Shown piece after piece: positions 18,359-27,255 of a stretch of DNA of 64,000 bases. Each line of letters begins with the position of its first letter. The first letter of the stretch is position 1. Both the position numbers and the translations under genes were made by a program. The notes under the pieces were generated by a model that saw only the letters and a list, made by a program, of their open reading frames with translations, was not told the origin of the DNA and made no database searches. Source of the DNA: Flavobacteriales bacterium (GTDB lineage Bacteria; Bacteroidota; Bacteroidia; Flavobacteriales_D; Crocinitomicaceae); assembly GCA_022361195.1 (NCBI GenBank), contig JAKSBJ010000396.1, forward strand, positions 58,032 to 122,031. The letters are read 5' to 3'.

Positions 18359-19480
18359 ATGGCAAACTACAAAACAACCGGTAACTCTATGGAGCCGATT
18401 AAACATATTAAGTACTCTCAAAAAATTGGAAGAGATTTTGCGGGAACGCTAAACAAGAGAGTTAGGGCCTATTTCAAAGAGAATAATATTTCTAAATATG
18501 CCAACAACAGCATGAAAATTAAAACAGTTTTCATGATCGCACTTTTTGTTGTTCCATTGGGGTTTTTGATTTCAGGGCTTGTGCAATCTGTTTGGTTAGC
18601 TGCACTTATGTATGTCGTTATGGGCTTGGGGACAGCTGGAATTGGACTTTCAATTATGCACGATGCCAACCACGGTGCTTACTCTAAAAAAGAAAAGGTT
18701 AATAAATATTTAGGTCGGTTATTGAATTTAGTTGGTGGATTCGCACCCAATTGGCAAATTCAGCACAACGTCTTACATCACACTTATACCAATGTTCATG
18801 GATATGATGAAGACATTATGCCTCCCAAATTTTTACGTTTCTCCCCTAATGAAGAGCGTAAATCGATCCATCGTTTTCAGCATCTTTATGCTTGGTTTTT
18901 CTATGGTTTAATGACTTTTTCATGGATTACTCTTAAAGATTTTCAGCAGCTATATCGTTATAAGAAAATGGATTTAACAAAAACCGTTTCTAAAAGTTTT
19001 CAGTTGTTGCTAATTGAGCTTATTATTACAAAGATTGCTTATTACGTTTTAGTACTTGTTTTACCAATGCTTATCGTTGATATTTCATGGTGGTGGTTTT
19101 TAATTTTCTTATTCATTCTTCATTTTGAAGCTGGATTAATTTTGTCTTTAATTTTTCAACCAGCTCACGTTTTGGAAGAGACGAACTTTGTTAAGGTTGA
19201 CGAAAGCTTATCTATTGAAAACGGTTTTGCCATTCACCAAATGCAAACAACCGCCAATTTTGCACCAGGAAGTAACATTCTATATTGGTTAATTGGAGGA
19301 TTAAATTATCAGGTTGAGCACCATTTATTCCCGAATATTTGTCATATCCATTACAAAAAAATCTCTAAGATTGTAAAAGAAACGGCAGAGGAATTTGGAG
19401 TACCTTACCATACACATTCTACCTTTTTTGGTGCTATTAAGTACCATACAAGAATGTTGAAATCACTCGGAAGAGCATAA
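18359..19480 (+). CDS. membrane fatty acid (acyl-CoA/acyl-lipid) desaturase
   Basis: A 373-residue integral membrane di-iron desaturase. All three histidine boxes are present: H101DANH105, H136NVLHH141 and Q318VEHH322. The Q-x-x-H-H form of the third box is typical of front-end (delta-5/delta-6-like) desaturases, but there is no N-terminal cytochrome b5 domain, so an external electron donor is needed. Hydrophobic segments at about 55-100, 175-190 and 205-255 fit the family topology. It introduces a cis double bond into acyl chains. Met11 is an alternative start. Confidence 0.85.
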   Translation: MANYKTTGNSMEPIKHIKYSQKIGRDFAGTLNKRVRAYFKENNISKYANNSMKIKTVFMIALFVVPLGFLISGLVQSVWLAALMYVVMGLGTAGIGLSIMHDANHGAYSKKEKVNKYLGRLLNLVGGFAPNWQIQHNVLHHTYTNVHGYDEDIMPPKFLRFSPNEERKSIHRFQHLYAWFFYGLMTFSWITLKDFQQLYRYKKMDLTKTVSKSFQLLLIELIITKIAYYVLVLVLPMLIVDISWWWFLIFLFILHFEAGLILSLIFQPAHVLEETNFVKVDESLSIENGFAIHQMQTTANFAPGSNILYWLIGGLNYQVEHHLFPNICHIHYKKISKIVKETAEEFGVPYHTHSTFFGAIKYHTRMLKSLGRA

Positions 19481-19499
19481 TTCTATTACCTTTAGGTTC

Positions 19500-20057
19500 A
19501 TGAAAATGCCCATTAAAATAGGACTTCTTTCATCCATGATATGGATGGGGATTACTCTTATTTTCTTTTACAGTGGTCATTCAAAAGAAGGATTTGACGC
19601 TGGAATACTCATCAACGTATTCTTACTCTTATCGGGTATTGCTGTTGGTTTGTATTTAAAGCGACGTGAAGAAAAATTTGTCCAAACAGCATTTTTAGAA
19701 GATCTCAAAAGTGCCATGCAGGCTGGAATTGTTTATACCGTTGCTGTAGCTGCTTTTGTGTACTATTATCATGAAAATGTTGATCCATCCATTAAAAATG
19801 GATTGATTGATGCCCGAATTGAAGCTTTACACGAAGCTGTTCCTGATGCAGAAGCCTATAAAGAATTACAAGCTAAAGACAACACCTGGCAGGATAAAAG
19901 TTACGATGATTATATCGAGAATCAGGAAGATATTATTCATTCCGTAATCTCTTCAAAATCCGTGTTTTTAATGCACCTTGCGGGACTCTTCTTCTTTAGT
20001 TTGATTTATTCCTTCTTCTCTGTTATTGTCCTGAGGAAGGTGGTTTTACGGAATTAG
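19500..20057 (+). CDS. DUF4199 domain-containing membrane protein
   Basis: A 185-residue protein with two N-terminal helices (about 5-22 and 33-52), a third at about 73-88, a soluble acidic stretch, and a C-terminal helix at about 155-178. This layout and the LKRREEKF and AMQAGIVYTVAVA segments match DUF4199, a Bacteroidota-specific family of unknown function. It is 19 bases after the desaturase, so the two may be cotranscribed, and its last four bases overlap the convergent mpl gene. Confidence 0.75.
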   Translation: MKMPIKIGLLSSMIWMGITLIFFYSGHSKEGFDAGILINVFLLLSGIAVGLYLKRREEKFVQTAFLEDLKSAMQAGIVYTVAVAAFVYYYHENVDPSIKNGLIDARIEALHEAVPDAEAYKELQAKDNTWQDKSYDDYIENQEDIIHSVISSKSVFLMHLAGLFFFSLIYSFFSVIVLRKVVLRN

Positions 20058-21409
20058 TGGATTAACTCCTTTGCAAAAGCATTCAAATCTACTCCATGAA
20101 AGTTTCCGGAGCTCATTAAAAGTAAATTGGCTCCCTTCCATTCTTTGGATCTCAGTAATTCTAAAATCTTATTTGATTCTGTAAAAACAGTCACATTTGA
20201 GGTTCCAAAAGCTTCTGAAACCATTTCTTTAGTAATAGGTTCTAGTTTTTTGTGTGCAACAACATCCGGGCTAAAATAAACCAATGCTTCATCTGCCTCA
20301 GCCATACAGTTTTTGTATTGCGGAAGGAATTCCTTTTTTAAGGAGGAGAAAGTATGCAATTCCATACAGGCTACTAATTTCCTTTCAGGATATTGTGACT
20401 TTACCGCTTTAACCGTCGCTTTAAGTTTAGAAGGAGAATGTGCAAAATCTTTGTATGCTACTGAAGATTCATTTTCGGCAACTAGTTCTAACCGCTTAGC
20501 GGCTCCTTTAAAAGATTGAATGGCCTGATAAAAATCATCATCTGAAATTCCAATTTGATTCAAAACCAACTTAGCTCCTAACATGTTTTGAAGGTTGTGT
20601 TCTCCAAATATTTCTAAAGAGATCTTTTTATTGTCATGAATCACAAAAGTCTTTCCGTCTACAATTTCATAATCCGGAATTTGATAAGGAACAGCTTTGA
20701 TATCTGTCCTTAAGTCTTCAGATAACTTTTCCAACTCAGCATCTCCTGAATAGTAAACCAACTTCCCATCCTGTTCCAATTTCTCTGTAAAGATTTTGAA
20801 TTGATCGACATAATTATCAAAGGTTGGAAAAACGTTAATGTGATCCCAGGCTATTCCGCTCAACAATGCTACATCAGGTGCATACCAATGGAATTTAGGA
20901 CGCCTATCTATTGGAGAAGACAAATATTCATCTCCTTCAATTACAATCAACTCAGCGTCTGATAACTGAACCATGCAATCAAATCCTTCCAATAAGGCTC
21001 CTACCAAATAATCCGTTTCAACCTTTAGTTCATTGAGTACATGTAAAATCATGGACGTTATGGTCGTCTTTCCATGACTTCCACCAATGACAATGCGTGT
21101 TTTATCCTTACTCTGCTCATAAACAAATTCAGGATAGGAATAAATCTTTACCCCCAACTCTTGAGCTCGTAAAAGTTCAGGATTATCTGCCCGAGCATGC
21201 ATTCCCAAAATAACGGCATCCAAATCTCCAGTTATTCTATCCGCATTCCAACCAATTTCAGCAGGAAGGAGTCCATTTCGATCCAATCGTCCTTTAGAGG
21301 GTTCAAAAATTTCATCGTCCGAACCACTAACATCAATTCCTTTTCGTTTTAGTGCAATTGCCAAATTGTGCATTGCACTTCCTCCAATAGCTATAAAATG
21401 AACACGCAT
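20054..21409 (-). CDS. mpl: UDP-N-acetylmuramate tripeptide ligase (peptidoglycan recycling)
   Basis: A Mur ligase family enzyme. MRVHFIAIGGSAMHNLA is the N-terminal Rossmann motif of the UDP-MurNAc-binding domain; GGSHGKTTITSMI is the ATP P-loop at about residues 112-124; AWDHINVFPTFDNY follows, as in Mpl and MurC. Mpl joins recycled L-Ala-gamma-D-Glu-meso-Dap to UDP-MurNAc. MurC is the main alternative, but the divergent GSDDEIFEPSKGRL start favours Mpl. I begin at the ATG for MRVHF; a GTG/ATG five codons upstream is possible. The end overlaps DUF4199. Confidence 0.82.
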   Translation of the reverse strand: MRVHFIAIGGSAMHNLAIALKRKGIDVSGSDDEIFEPSKGRLDRNGLLPAEIGWNADRITGDLDAVILGMHARADNPELLRAQELGVKIYSYPEFVYEQSKDKTRIVIGGSHGKTTITSMILHVLNELKVETDYLVGALLEGFDCMVQLSDAELIVIEGDEYLSSPIDRRPKFHWYAPDVALLSGIAWDHINVFPTFDNYVDQFKIFTEKLEQDGKLVYYSGDAELEKLSEDLRTDIKAVPYQIPDYEIVDGKTFVIHDNKKISLEIFGEHNLQNMLGAKLVLNQIGISDDDFYQAIQSFKGAAKRLELVAENESSVAYKDFAHSPSKLKATVKAVKSQYPERKLVACMELHTFSSLKKEFLPQYKNCMAEADEALVYFSPDVVAHKKLEPITKEMVSEAFGTSNVTVFTESNKILELLRSKEWKGANLLLMSSGNFHGVDLNAFAKELIH

Positions 21410-21555
21410 ACATCTGTTTTCCACTAAATTCCTTAAAATTTAGTGGAATCTGAAGACTGTTTTACTTTCTTTTCAACATTTTTAATTGAATGGATTTTGC
21501 CAGCATCAGTCAAAAAATCTTTCGCATATTTGGGAGAACTAAAAGCAAAGGGATT

Positions 21556-22404
21556 ATGAGACTTTATCCGATTGAAAGCGGAAACTTCAAATTAGATGGA
21601 GGAGCAATGTTTGGTGTTGTTCCCAAAAGCCTATGGCAACGAACCAATCCGGCAGATGCAAATAATATGTGCTCATGGAGTATGCGTTGTCTTTTGATTG
21701 AAGATGGAGATCGTCTCATTTTGGTAGATACTGGAATTGGAGACAAACAAAGTGAAAAATTCTTTAGTTATTATTATTTGTTCGGAGATGCCTCTTTGCA
21801 AAGCAGTATTGAAGCTCATGGATTTTCGATGGACGATATTACCGATGTTGTTTTGACTCATCTACACTTTGATCACTGTGGTGGGGCTATTAAAAGAACG
21901 GCAGATGGACAATTCAGACCTGTTTTCAAAAATGCAACTTACTGGAGTAATGAACGTCATTGGAAATGGGCAACAGAGCCTAACGCCCGTGAAAAGGCAT
22001 CCTTTTTAAGTGAGAATATTTTACCCATTGAAGAAAGTGGTCAATTAAAATTCATTGAACGAAATGGTAATTTAAGTCGGAATGTTTTTGAGAATATTGA
22101 CATGCTATTTGTCGATGGACACACGGACAGTCAAATGCTACCAATTTTAAATTACAAAGGCAAAAAAATTGTATTTATGGCTGACCTTCTTCCATCCGTT
22201 GGACACATTCCATTAGCTTATGTAATGGGTTATGATACTCGTCCTTTAATTACGTTAAAAGAAAAAGGAGAGTTTCTTCAAAAAGCTGCTGAAGAGGAGT
22301 ACATTTTGTTCATGGAACACGACTATGACAACGAATGTTGTACCCTTCAAATGACCGAAAAAGGTGTCCGTTTAAAAGACACTTTTAGACTAAGCGAAAT
22401 TTAA
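21556..22404 (+). CDS. MBL-fold metallo-hydrolase
   Basis: A 282-residue hydrolase with the metallo-beta-lactamase fold. The metal-binding motif is THLHFDHCGG (HxHxDH), preceded by ILVDTGIGDKQ; later FVDGHTDSQ and MEHDYDNE supply further ligands. The start MRLYPIESGNFKLDGGAMFG is the typical N-terminus of a Flavobacteriales MBL subgroup. An upstream in-frame ATG at 21490 would add 22 residues and is less likely, since AAAGGGATT before 21556 is a ribosome site. It is a soluble enzyme of unknown substrate, in a class that includes lactonases and quorum-quenching enzymes. Confidence 0.82.
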   Translation: MRLYPIESGNFKLDGGAMFGVVPKSLWQRTNPADANNMCSWSMRCLLIEDGDRLILVDTGIGDKQSEKFFSYYYLFGDASLQSSIEAHGFSMDDITDVVLTHLHFDHCGGAIKRTADGQFRPVFKNATYWSNERHWKWATEPNAREKASFLSENILPIEESGQLKFIERNGNLSRNVFENIDMLFVDGHTDSQMLPILNYKGKKIVFMADLLPSVGHIPLAYVMGYDTRPLITLKEKGEFLQKAAEEEYILFMEHDYDNECCTLQMTEKGVRLKDTFRLSEI

Positions 22405-22501
22405 TAGCGAGTTCTTTTCATCCTCAAAGAATTATAAGAAAATTATGGCGTCAATCAGGATTTTCTTATTTTGTAAGTGATTAGCCAATTTTAAGTGTAC
22501 T

Positions 22502-24109
22502 ATGAACAAATACCTCATTGAAATTTTAAAGATTCAAAGCTCTGTTATTTTGCCAGGCTTAGGGGCTTTAATGATTACAAACTCAAAGACCGGAAAAATC
22601 ACGTTTAATCCTCATCTTAAGTTCAATGACGGAAGTCTTGCAAAATTCATTGCTTCCAAGGAGAAAATTGATGAGCAAGAGGCCAAAAATCAAGTGGCCA
22701 AATTTGTTCGTGAAATTGAAGCTGAACTTGGGAAAGGCAATTCTTATGATGTTTTTGAATTTGGAAAATTTTCCAAAGACAAAGACGGAAATGTTGACTT
22801 TTTAATGGACGAAGGACTCGCGGCAAAGACCAGTGAAGGAGCTGTTGAAAAGAAAACTGAAAGTAAACCAAAAGCAACAAAATCTACCCCTGTAGCTAAA
22901 AAGGAAGAAAAGGTCGCTGAAAAGAAAGAAACAGGGACAAAAAAGGAGACAGACAAGAAGGTTTCAGCTGTAAAGACAGATAAAAAAGAACCAAAAGCTG
23001 CTACCGACAAGCCAAAAGTTGAAGCTAAAGAGGCTACACAAAAAAATGAACCTGAAGCTAAGAAGGAAGAAAAAACTGCTGCAGTAAATCCAAAGACGGA
23101 GGAAAAAAAGGAGACAGCTAAAAGCATAGATAGTAAACAGGATAAAAATACTTTTGTCCCAAGCAGTGAGGTAAAGAAAAGCGAGGGTAAAAAGGAGAAG
23201 AAAGAAATTGAGACCAAAAAAGCTGAATCTACATCTAAAGAAGAAGCTCCAAAGGCAACTGAAGAGAAAAAGATTACGGTAGCTGCTGGAAGTAAGACTG
23301 AAAGCAAACAAGATAAAAACACCTTTAAACCTGCCGAAGAGAAAACTGAAGCTAAAAAAGAGGAAAGTAAAACTGAAACAAAAGTTGCTGCTGTGGCAAC
23401 CACAGTAAAGAAAGAAGAGACACCTAAGACAGAACCAAAAGCTGAAAAACAGCAGAAACCTTCCGAGAAATACAAAAAGAAAAAGCCAGAGAAAAAAGAA
23501 AAGAAGGAAAAGAAAAAACGATCTATGGTTCCATGGATTATTTTGATCATTATTCTTCTTGGAGGTGGAGCAGCGGGCTATTTCTTTAAAGATGAATTAA
23601 AAGAATACCTATTTACTGGAGTTCATGATGATGAAGGAGAAGAACATGGTGAAGCGGGAGATAATAAGCATGGAGAGGATGAAAATGAAGGAGAAGGTGC
23701 AGAAAGTGAATTAGATGGCGATACTGATGATTCAAGTGAAGAAGGTAATGGCGAAAATGGAATGAGTGAAAACGATGGATTAGAAGAAGTTACTGATGAT
23801 AGTGCGGATGAAGCTGAAGAAGCGGTTCTAGAAGAAGAACCAGAGCCAGTTAAGGAGGAAGTTGTTACTATCAATACTAGTTCACCTGGAGGAAATTATC
23901 ACATTATTGGTAATGCATTCAAGGAAAAGCCAAATGCAGAGAGTTACGTTTCACAAATGAGTAATAAAGGTTACTCAGCAAGTATTATAGGACGTTTTGA
24001 TGGCCTTTATCTTGTAACACTAAAATCGTATAGTTCAATGTCTGATGCAAAATCAGGATTAAGCGGTGTTAGCGAAGAAGGAGCCTGGATTTTCAAGTGG
24101 CCTAAATAA
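22502..24109 (+). CDS. HU-CCDC81 and SPOR domain membrane protein
   Basis: A 535-residue protein with four parts. Residues 1-105 are a prokaryotic HU-CCDC81-type module (ILPGLGALMITNS and FEFGKFSKDKDG). Residues 110-340 are a very Lys/Glu/Ala-rich, probably disordered region with imperfect repeats such as SKQDKNTF, seen twice. One membrane helix at about 343-361 (MVPWIILIIILLGGG) is followed by an acidic Glu/Asp/Gly segment (about 370-450) and a C-terminal SPOR domain (about 458-535). HU domains bind DNA and SPOR domains bind denuded septal peptidoglycan, so this protein could connect chromosome and division site. The charge-segregated low-complexity segments also yield false antisense frames. 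Confidence 0.88.
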   Translation: MNKYLIEILKIQSSVILPGLGALMITNSKTGKITFNPHLKFNDGSLAKFIASKEKIDEQEAKNQVAKFVREIEAELGKGNSYDVFEFGKFSKDKDGNVDFLMDEGLAAKTSEGAVEKKTESKPKATKSTPVAKKEEKVAEKKETGTKKETDKKVSAVKTDKKEPKAATDKPKVEAKEATQKNEPEAKKEEKTAAVNPKTEEKKETAKSIDSKQDKNTFVPSSEVKKSEGKKEKKEIETKKAESTSKEEAPKATEEKKITVAAGSKTESKQDKNTFKPAEEKTEAKKEESKTETKVAAVATTVKKEETPKTEPKAEKQQKPSEKYKKKKPEKKEKKEKKKRSMVPWIILIIILLGGGAAGYFFKDELKEYLFTGVHDDEGEEHGEAGDNKHGEDENEGEGAESELDGDTDDSSEEGNGENGMSENDGLEEVTDDSADEAEEAVLEEEPEPVKEEVVTINTSSPGGNYHIIGNAFKEKPNAESYVSQMSNKGYSASIIGRFDGLYLVTLKSYSSMSDAKSGLSGVSEEGAWIFKWPK

Positions 24110-24237
24110 GCTTTATTTACCATTTCATAAAAAATAATTACTTTAATTTTCCATTCCAAAAAAGTGATTTTCAAGCGAATGATTTAAAAAATTTCATTCC
24201 TAACTAACTCTTGGGTGATCATTTAAGAAAAATCACT

Positions 24238-24245
24238 TATATTTG
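24238..24245 (+). promoter_or_regulatory. candidate promoter for tRNA-Met
   Basis: TATATTTG matches the TAnnTTTG -7 consensus. A TTG at 24211-24213 is 24 bases upstream, a little long for a -33 element. Transcription from here would start about 100 bases before the mature tRNA and would include the tRNA-like relic at 24264-24306. Confidence 0.4.
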
Positions 24246-24263
24246 CGCACCCAAAAAGTTTCA

Positions 24264-24306
24264 GCGCGACAGCTCTCCCGATACCCATCGGGATGGTTAG
24301 AGCGGA
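24264..24306 (+). pseudogene. tRNA 5'-half relic with an inserted hairpin
   Basis: GCGCGACAGCTC resembles the start of the downstream tRNA-Met (GCGCGGTAGCTC), and TGGTTAGAGCG is identical to its D-arm. Between them is TCCCGAT-ACCC-ATCGGGA (24276-24293), a perfect seven-bp hairpin. No anticodon arm or T-arm follows. This looks like a broken copy of the tRNA 5' half interrupted by a small palindromic element, or a leader structure mimicking the tRNA. Confidence 0.45.
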
Positions 24307-24355
24307 AAAATTAAGATTCCTTCGAGAAGATGAAACTTTGAAATAGAAGATTTTC

Positions 24356-24429
24356 GGCGCGGTAGCTCAGTTGGTTAGAGCGCAGGATTCATAACCCTGA
24401 GGTCGGGAGTTCAAATCTCCCCCGCGCCA
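24356..24429 (+). tRNA. tRNA-Met (CAT anticodon), elongator type
   Basis: A 74-base cloverleaf. Acceptor arms are GGCGCGG (24356-24362) and CCGCGCC (24422-24428) with discriminator A; the D-arm is AGCTC..GAGC and the T-arm is GGGAG TTCAAAT CTCCC. The anticodon loop is TTCATAA, giving CAT. A paired G1-C72 and no GGG/CCC anticodon stem exclude initiator tRNA. CCA is not encoded. The base of the anticodon stem is an A-C mismatch. A lysidine-modified tRNA-Ile2 shares this anticodon and cannot be fully excluded. Confidence 0.9.
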
Positions 24430-24431
24430 CT

Positions 24432-24468
24432 AAAAAAGACTAACCTTTTAAAAGGTTAGTCTTTTTTT
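24432..24468 (+). terminator. intrinsic terminator after tRNA-Met
   Basis: A long inverted repeat, AAAGACTAACCTTTT paired with AAAAGGTTAGTCTTT, is followed by a T-run and flanked by an A-run before the stem. It begins three bases after the tRNA and would end its transcript. The 218 bases from here to 24648 hold no gene I can support. Confidence 0.85.
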
Positions 24469-24647
24469 ATTTCTGAAGGGGGCAAAGTTACCTTCCCTAT
24501 TTTTTCGTGTATCACATCAGCAATTTTATATTCCAATATCTTAGAAAATGCTTTCTTATTAAACTCCAATCATCTTTCCAAAATTTAGAAATTAAGGTTA
24601 TCTCTATTTCAATTTTAGAAGATCTTACAATGTGACATAATTTAGTC

Positions 24648-24962
24648 TTAAGAAAACATATGTGTAGCCTGAGCCAAGCCAAATAAAACTGAAATAATAC
24701 CTAAAATTATTGTTAACCACCCCATCTTAATCTTTTTCGCAATACCAAAAATACCCAGTATGAGACCTACTCCTCCAGAAAACAAAGCAATCATACCTAA
24801 AGTACTGCGCATTTGATGATAAGATAACCATTCACCAGGAGTAAATATGTCCGGGTTATTAAGGCCTGCGTTAACCTTAGGAACATATTCATATTGGCAA
24901 TATGCTCCACAAATAACTCCTATTATAACGAGTATGAGACCAACCAAATTTATTTTTTTCAT
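24648..24962 (-). CDS. small three-helix membrane protein, unknown function
   Basis: A 104-residue protein with hydrophobic helices at about residues 5-22, 53-74 and 80-98. A short polar loop (VPKVNAGLNNPDIFTPGEW) after the first helix would face outside. No conserved motif is recognised. It has a normal basic start (MKKINLVG) and stands alone between the tRNA and a 384-base non-coding stretch. Confidence 0.6.
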   Translation of the reverse strand: MKKINLVGLILVIIGVICGAYCQYEYVPKVNAGLNNPDIFTPGEWLSYHQMRSTLGMIALFSGGVGLILGIFGIAKKIKMGWLTIILGIISVLFGLAQATHMFS

Positions 24963-25346
24963 TCTTTATAATTTATTATCAACTTTTTAACCACCTAAAA
25001 TACTGCAAATTAAATCATGAATATTCTAAATTTTAACTTAAGTCATTTGAATATAATTATTTTCACTAATCTCTCGAATGAATCTTATAATACTATTGTT
25101 TAAACTCAAGAGTGTTATAGGTTTCACATCAAAAAGGAACTTCTTCATCTTCGTTTCATTGGGCTATTGAATCATTCCCAGCCTACTAATGATCGTGATT
25201 CCTTTATTGAAGCAGTTGAGAAAATCTCCTCTCAAACTAATTTCAGACTAAGAATAACTAATTGATTAATGTGTTAATACCATTGAGCAAGGAATTTTAT
25301 GATATGCCATTAATTCTCTAATATTGAAGTATCTAAAATCCACCTC
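24963..25346. other. 384-base intergenic region with a possible gene remnant
   Basis: No complete gene is seen. On the plus strand 25104-25265 is an open stretch of 53 codons bounded by stops, with coding-like composition (for example EAVEKISSQTNFRL) but no ATG or convincing alternative start. It may be the relic of a gene end. The rest is AT-rich with no clear promoter or repeat. Confidence 0.35.
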
Positions 25347-25865
25347 ATGAAAAAACTACTACTTCTATTCTTTTTAACCCTTAGTTTCAATTTTGGTCAT
25401 TCTCAATTTTTTGTAGAAGGGCAAGCTGGGGGAGTAAATTTTATAGGAGTTTCAATTGGGAGTGGCTATCGCATTAATTTGGACAAAAACAATAAGCATC
25501 ATCTTACACCTCAAGTAGGGTTTGGAACCATGTTACCCATATGGCATGAACTTAGAGCCTTAGTCAACCTGGGAGTTGATTATCAATACAAAGGTTGGGG
25601 AGTGGGAATAGCTCTTTCCAAATTTGACAATAGATACGGTTATCCAGATGATGGCTTTATTCAGGCAGATTTTGTAGACGTTATTATCTACCCTAATATC
25701 AGCTACACCTTTTCTCCCAAATCTTCAACTCATTGGTATTGCAAAGTTACCTCCGGAGCTTATTTGGCTTTTTCACATAACAATACTACACAAAACCCAA
25801 TTGCAATGGAGTTTCAAGGAGATGCTCTTCCGGGAGCAGGTTTTGGACTTGGATATCGGTTTTAA
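25347..25865 (+). CDS. secreted outer-membrane beta-barrel-like protein
   Basis: A 172-residue protein with a signal peptide (LLLLFFLTLSFNFGHSQ) and a mature part made of amphipathic strands rich in Gly and aromatics (GVSIGSGYRINL, WGVGIALSKFDNRYGYP). It ends in GAGFGLGYRF, a terminal strand with Phe last, as expected for an outer-membrane barrel of about eight strands. It is not assigned to a named family. A terminator follows 30 bases downstream, so it is probably monocistronic. Confidence 0.6.
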   Translation: MKKLLLLFFLTLSFNFGHSQFFVEGQAGGVNFIGVSIGSGYRINLDKNNKHHLTPQVGFGTMLPIWHELRALVNLGVDYQYKGWGVGIALSKFDNRYGYPDDGFIQADFVDVIIYPNISYTFSPKSSTHWYCKVTSGAYLAFSHNNTTQNPIAMEFQGDALPGAGFGLGYRF

Positions 25866-25895
25866 CTTTAAAATAGATTACGTTTAAAAAAGAAG

Positions 25896-25921
25896 AGGCT
25901 CACTTAGGTGGGCCTTTTTTT
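25896..25921 (+). terminator. intrinsic terminator
   Basis: An eight-pair stem with one T-G pair (25896-25903 with 25908-25915) is followed by seven T, 30 bases after the barrel protein gene. The remaining 230 bases up to 26152 show no gene. Confidence 0.75.
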
Positions 25922-26151
25922 GTTAAAGGATAGCCAGCCCTTCGCAACTTAGTACCATCTGTTAATTCTGAAAACAATTAGACTTTTTGCAGACAACCTT
26001 GTACGTTGTTAATTGTAAATTTCATAGGAGATAAAAATAAGATAAGTCTCCTAATATTTGAACATCTTCAATTAATAAAGAACTAGTAAATTCTTTTTAG
26101 TTCAAATTAAGGTAAGCCAATAAAGCGGGAAGGACGTGTTCTTTTCCGCTT

Positions 26152-27249
26152 TTAATTTTTAACGAAGATAGATGACTCTTGCCCCGATGGCGTGTGAAGC
26201 ATAACAAAATAAGTTCCTTTGTTTAAATCACTTATATCAATTTGTAAATCAGTCGTCGAGAGGAGTAATTCACCTGCTAAATTCATCAGTTGAACTTCAT
26301 ATACCTCTTGATTATGAGCAAGAATATTTAAGATATTAGATGCAGGGTTCGGGAATACCTCAAAGATATTCACCTCCTCGTTTTTAGTCAAAGATGAGAC
26401 TCCCCAATTTATTTGCTGAATATAATCTGTCGCTCCAAATGCTTTAGCAACAAACAATTTACTGTTGCTTTCATTGAATCCCATTCCATTAGGATTATTA
26501 AACTCTGCCTCGCTCAAAGTTCCTCCTAAATGTCCTGCTGCTCCTGTTCCAGAAAAAACATTAACGCTTCCATCCAGTTCAACCAGATAAACATTATGAT
26601 CTCCTATTCCACTGACAAACAAAGAATCTCCTTTCGCTTTTAAATGCCCCGTTTTCCAAAAACCATCTGAAGGAATCGTCGCTAAAACGGTAATGGTCGT
26701 ATCTGCTTCAATTCTTAAAATATTTCCATTATTAAAATTGGCCACATAAAGATTCCCATCAGAGGCAAAATCAATTCCTCCTGGGTTTATTAGTAGCCCT
26801 TCTTCTGCTAAAACAGAGACATTCCCTAAAACATCTATGGTAGTAATACTTCCCGAGCCGTCATTGACATTGTGTGTAACATAAATCGTTTCATCTTCAT
26901 CAATAGTCATTGGTCCCGGACCAGCAGCAACGGTAGCATAAATGGATACTGTACCTCCATCAATTTGAGAAATTCTGGCTGCATTCCATTCCGAAACATA
27001 AAAAGTTCCATCTTCTCTTCTAACAATGTCAATTGGACCATCTAAACCGCTTGCAAAAGTACTTACATCACCATTCGGTTCTACCTTAAAAATATGATCT
27101 CCGTCCCAGCCTTCTGCCAAATAAAGTGTATCTCCATCCACATATAACCCATCCATTTTAATGGATGAATTAAGATTAAAATCTGTCACAAACTGTGCAT
27201 GAACTCCACAGAAACTAATCGAACAAAAAAGGAAAAAGAAGAACCTCAT
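26152..27249 (-). CDS. T9SS-exported beta-propeller protein (NHL/SMP-30-like), copy 1
   Basis: A 365-residue exported protein. A signal peptide (FFFLFCSISFCGVHAQ) is followed by repeated propeller blades of the form GDGNLYVANFNNGNILRI-like and DEDETIYVTHNV, typical of six-bladed NHL or gluconolactonase-like folds. From about residue 290 a T9SS type A sorting domain begins (EVFPNPASNIL, then LNKGTYFVML), ending in FVKN. The sorting domain directs it through the type IX system to the cell surface. Its neighbour at 27256 is a paralogue six bases away, so they are one operon from a tandem duplication. Confidence 0.82.
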   Translation of the reverse strand: MRFFFFLFCSISFCGVHAQFVTDFNLNSSIKMDGLYVDGDTLYLAEGWDGDHIFKVEPNGDVSTFASGLDGPIDIVRREDGTFYVSEWNAARISQIDGGTVSIYATVAAGPGPMTIDEDETIYVTHNVNDGSGSITTIDVLGNVSVLAEEGLLINPGGIDFASDGNLYVANFNNGNILRIEADTTITVLATIPSDGFWKTGHLKAKGDSLFVSGIGDHNVYLVELDGSVNVFSGTGAAGHLGGTLSEAEFNNPNGMGFNESNSKLFVAKAFGATDYIQQINWGVSSLTKNEEVNIFEVFPNPASNILNILAHNQEVYEVQLMNLAGELLLSTTDLQIDISDLNKGTYFVMLHTPSGQESSIFVKN

Positions 27250-27255
27250 AAAAAC

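Noticed and set aside
22744..23550. Long minus-strand open frame opposite the HU/SPOR gene
   Set aside because: It is the antisense of the Lys/Glu/Ala-rich linker, giving a Phe/Ser-rich protein with no plausible fold; the plus-strand protein has real domains at both ends.
24356..24429. Reading the CAT tRNA as tRNA-Ile2
   Set aside because: The lysidine-type tRNA-Ile shares the anticodon, but the overall sequence looks like elongator tRNA-Met; only modification data could settle it.
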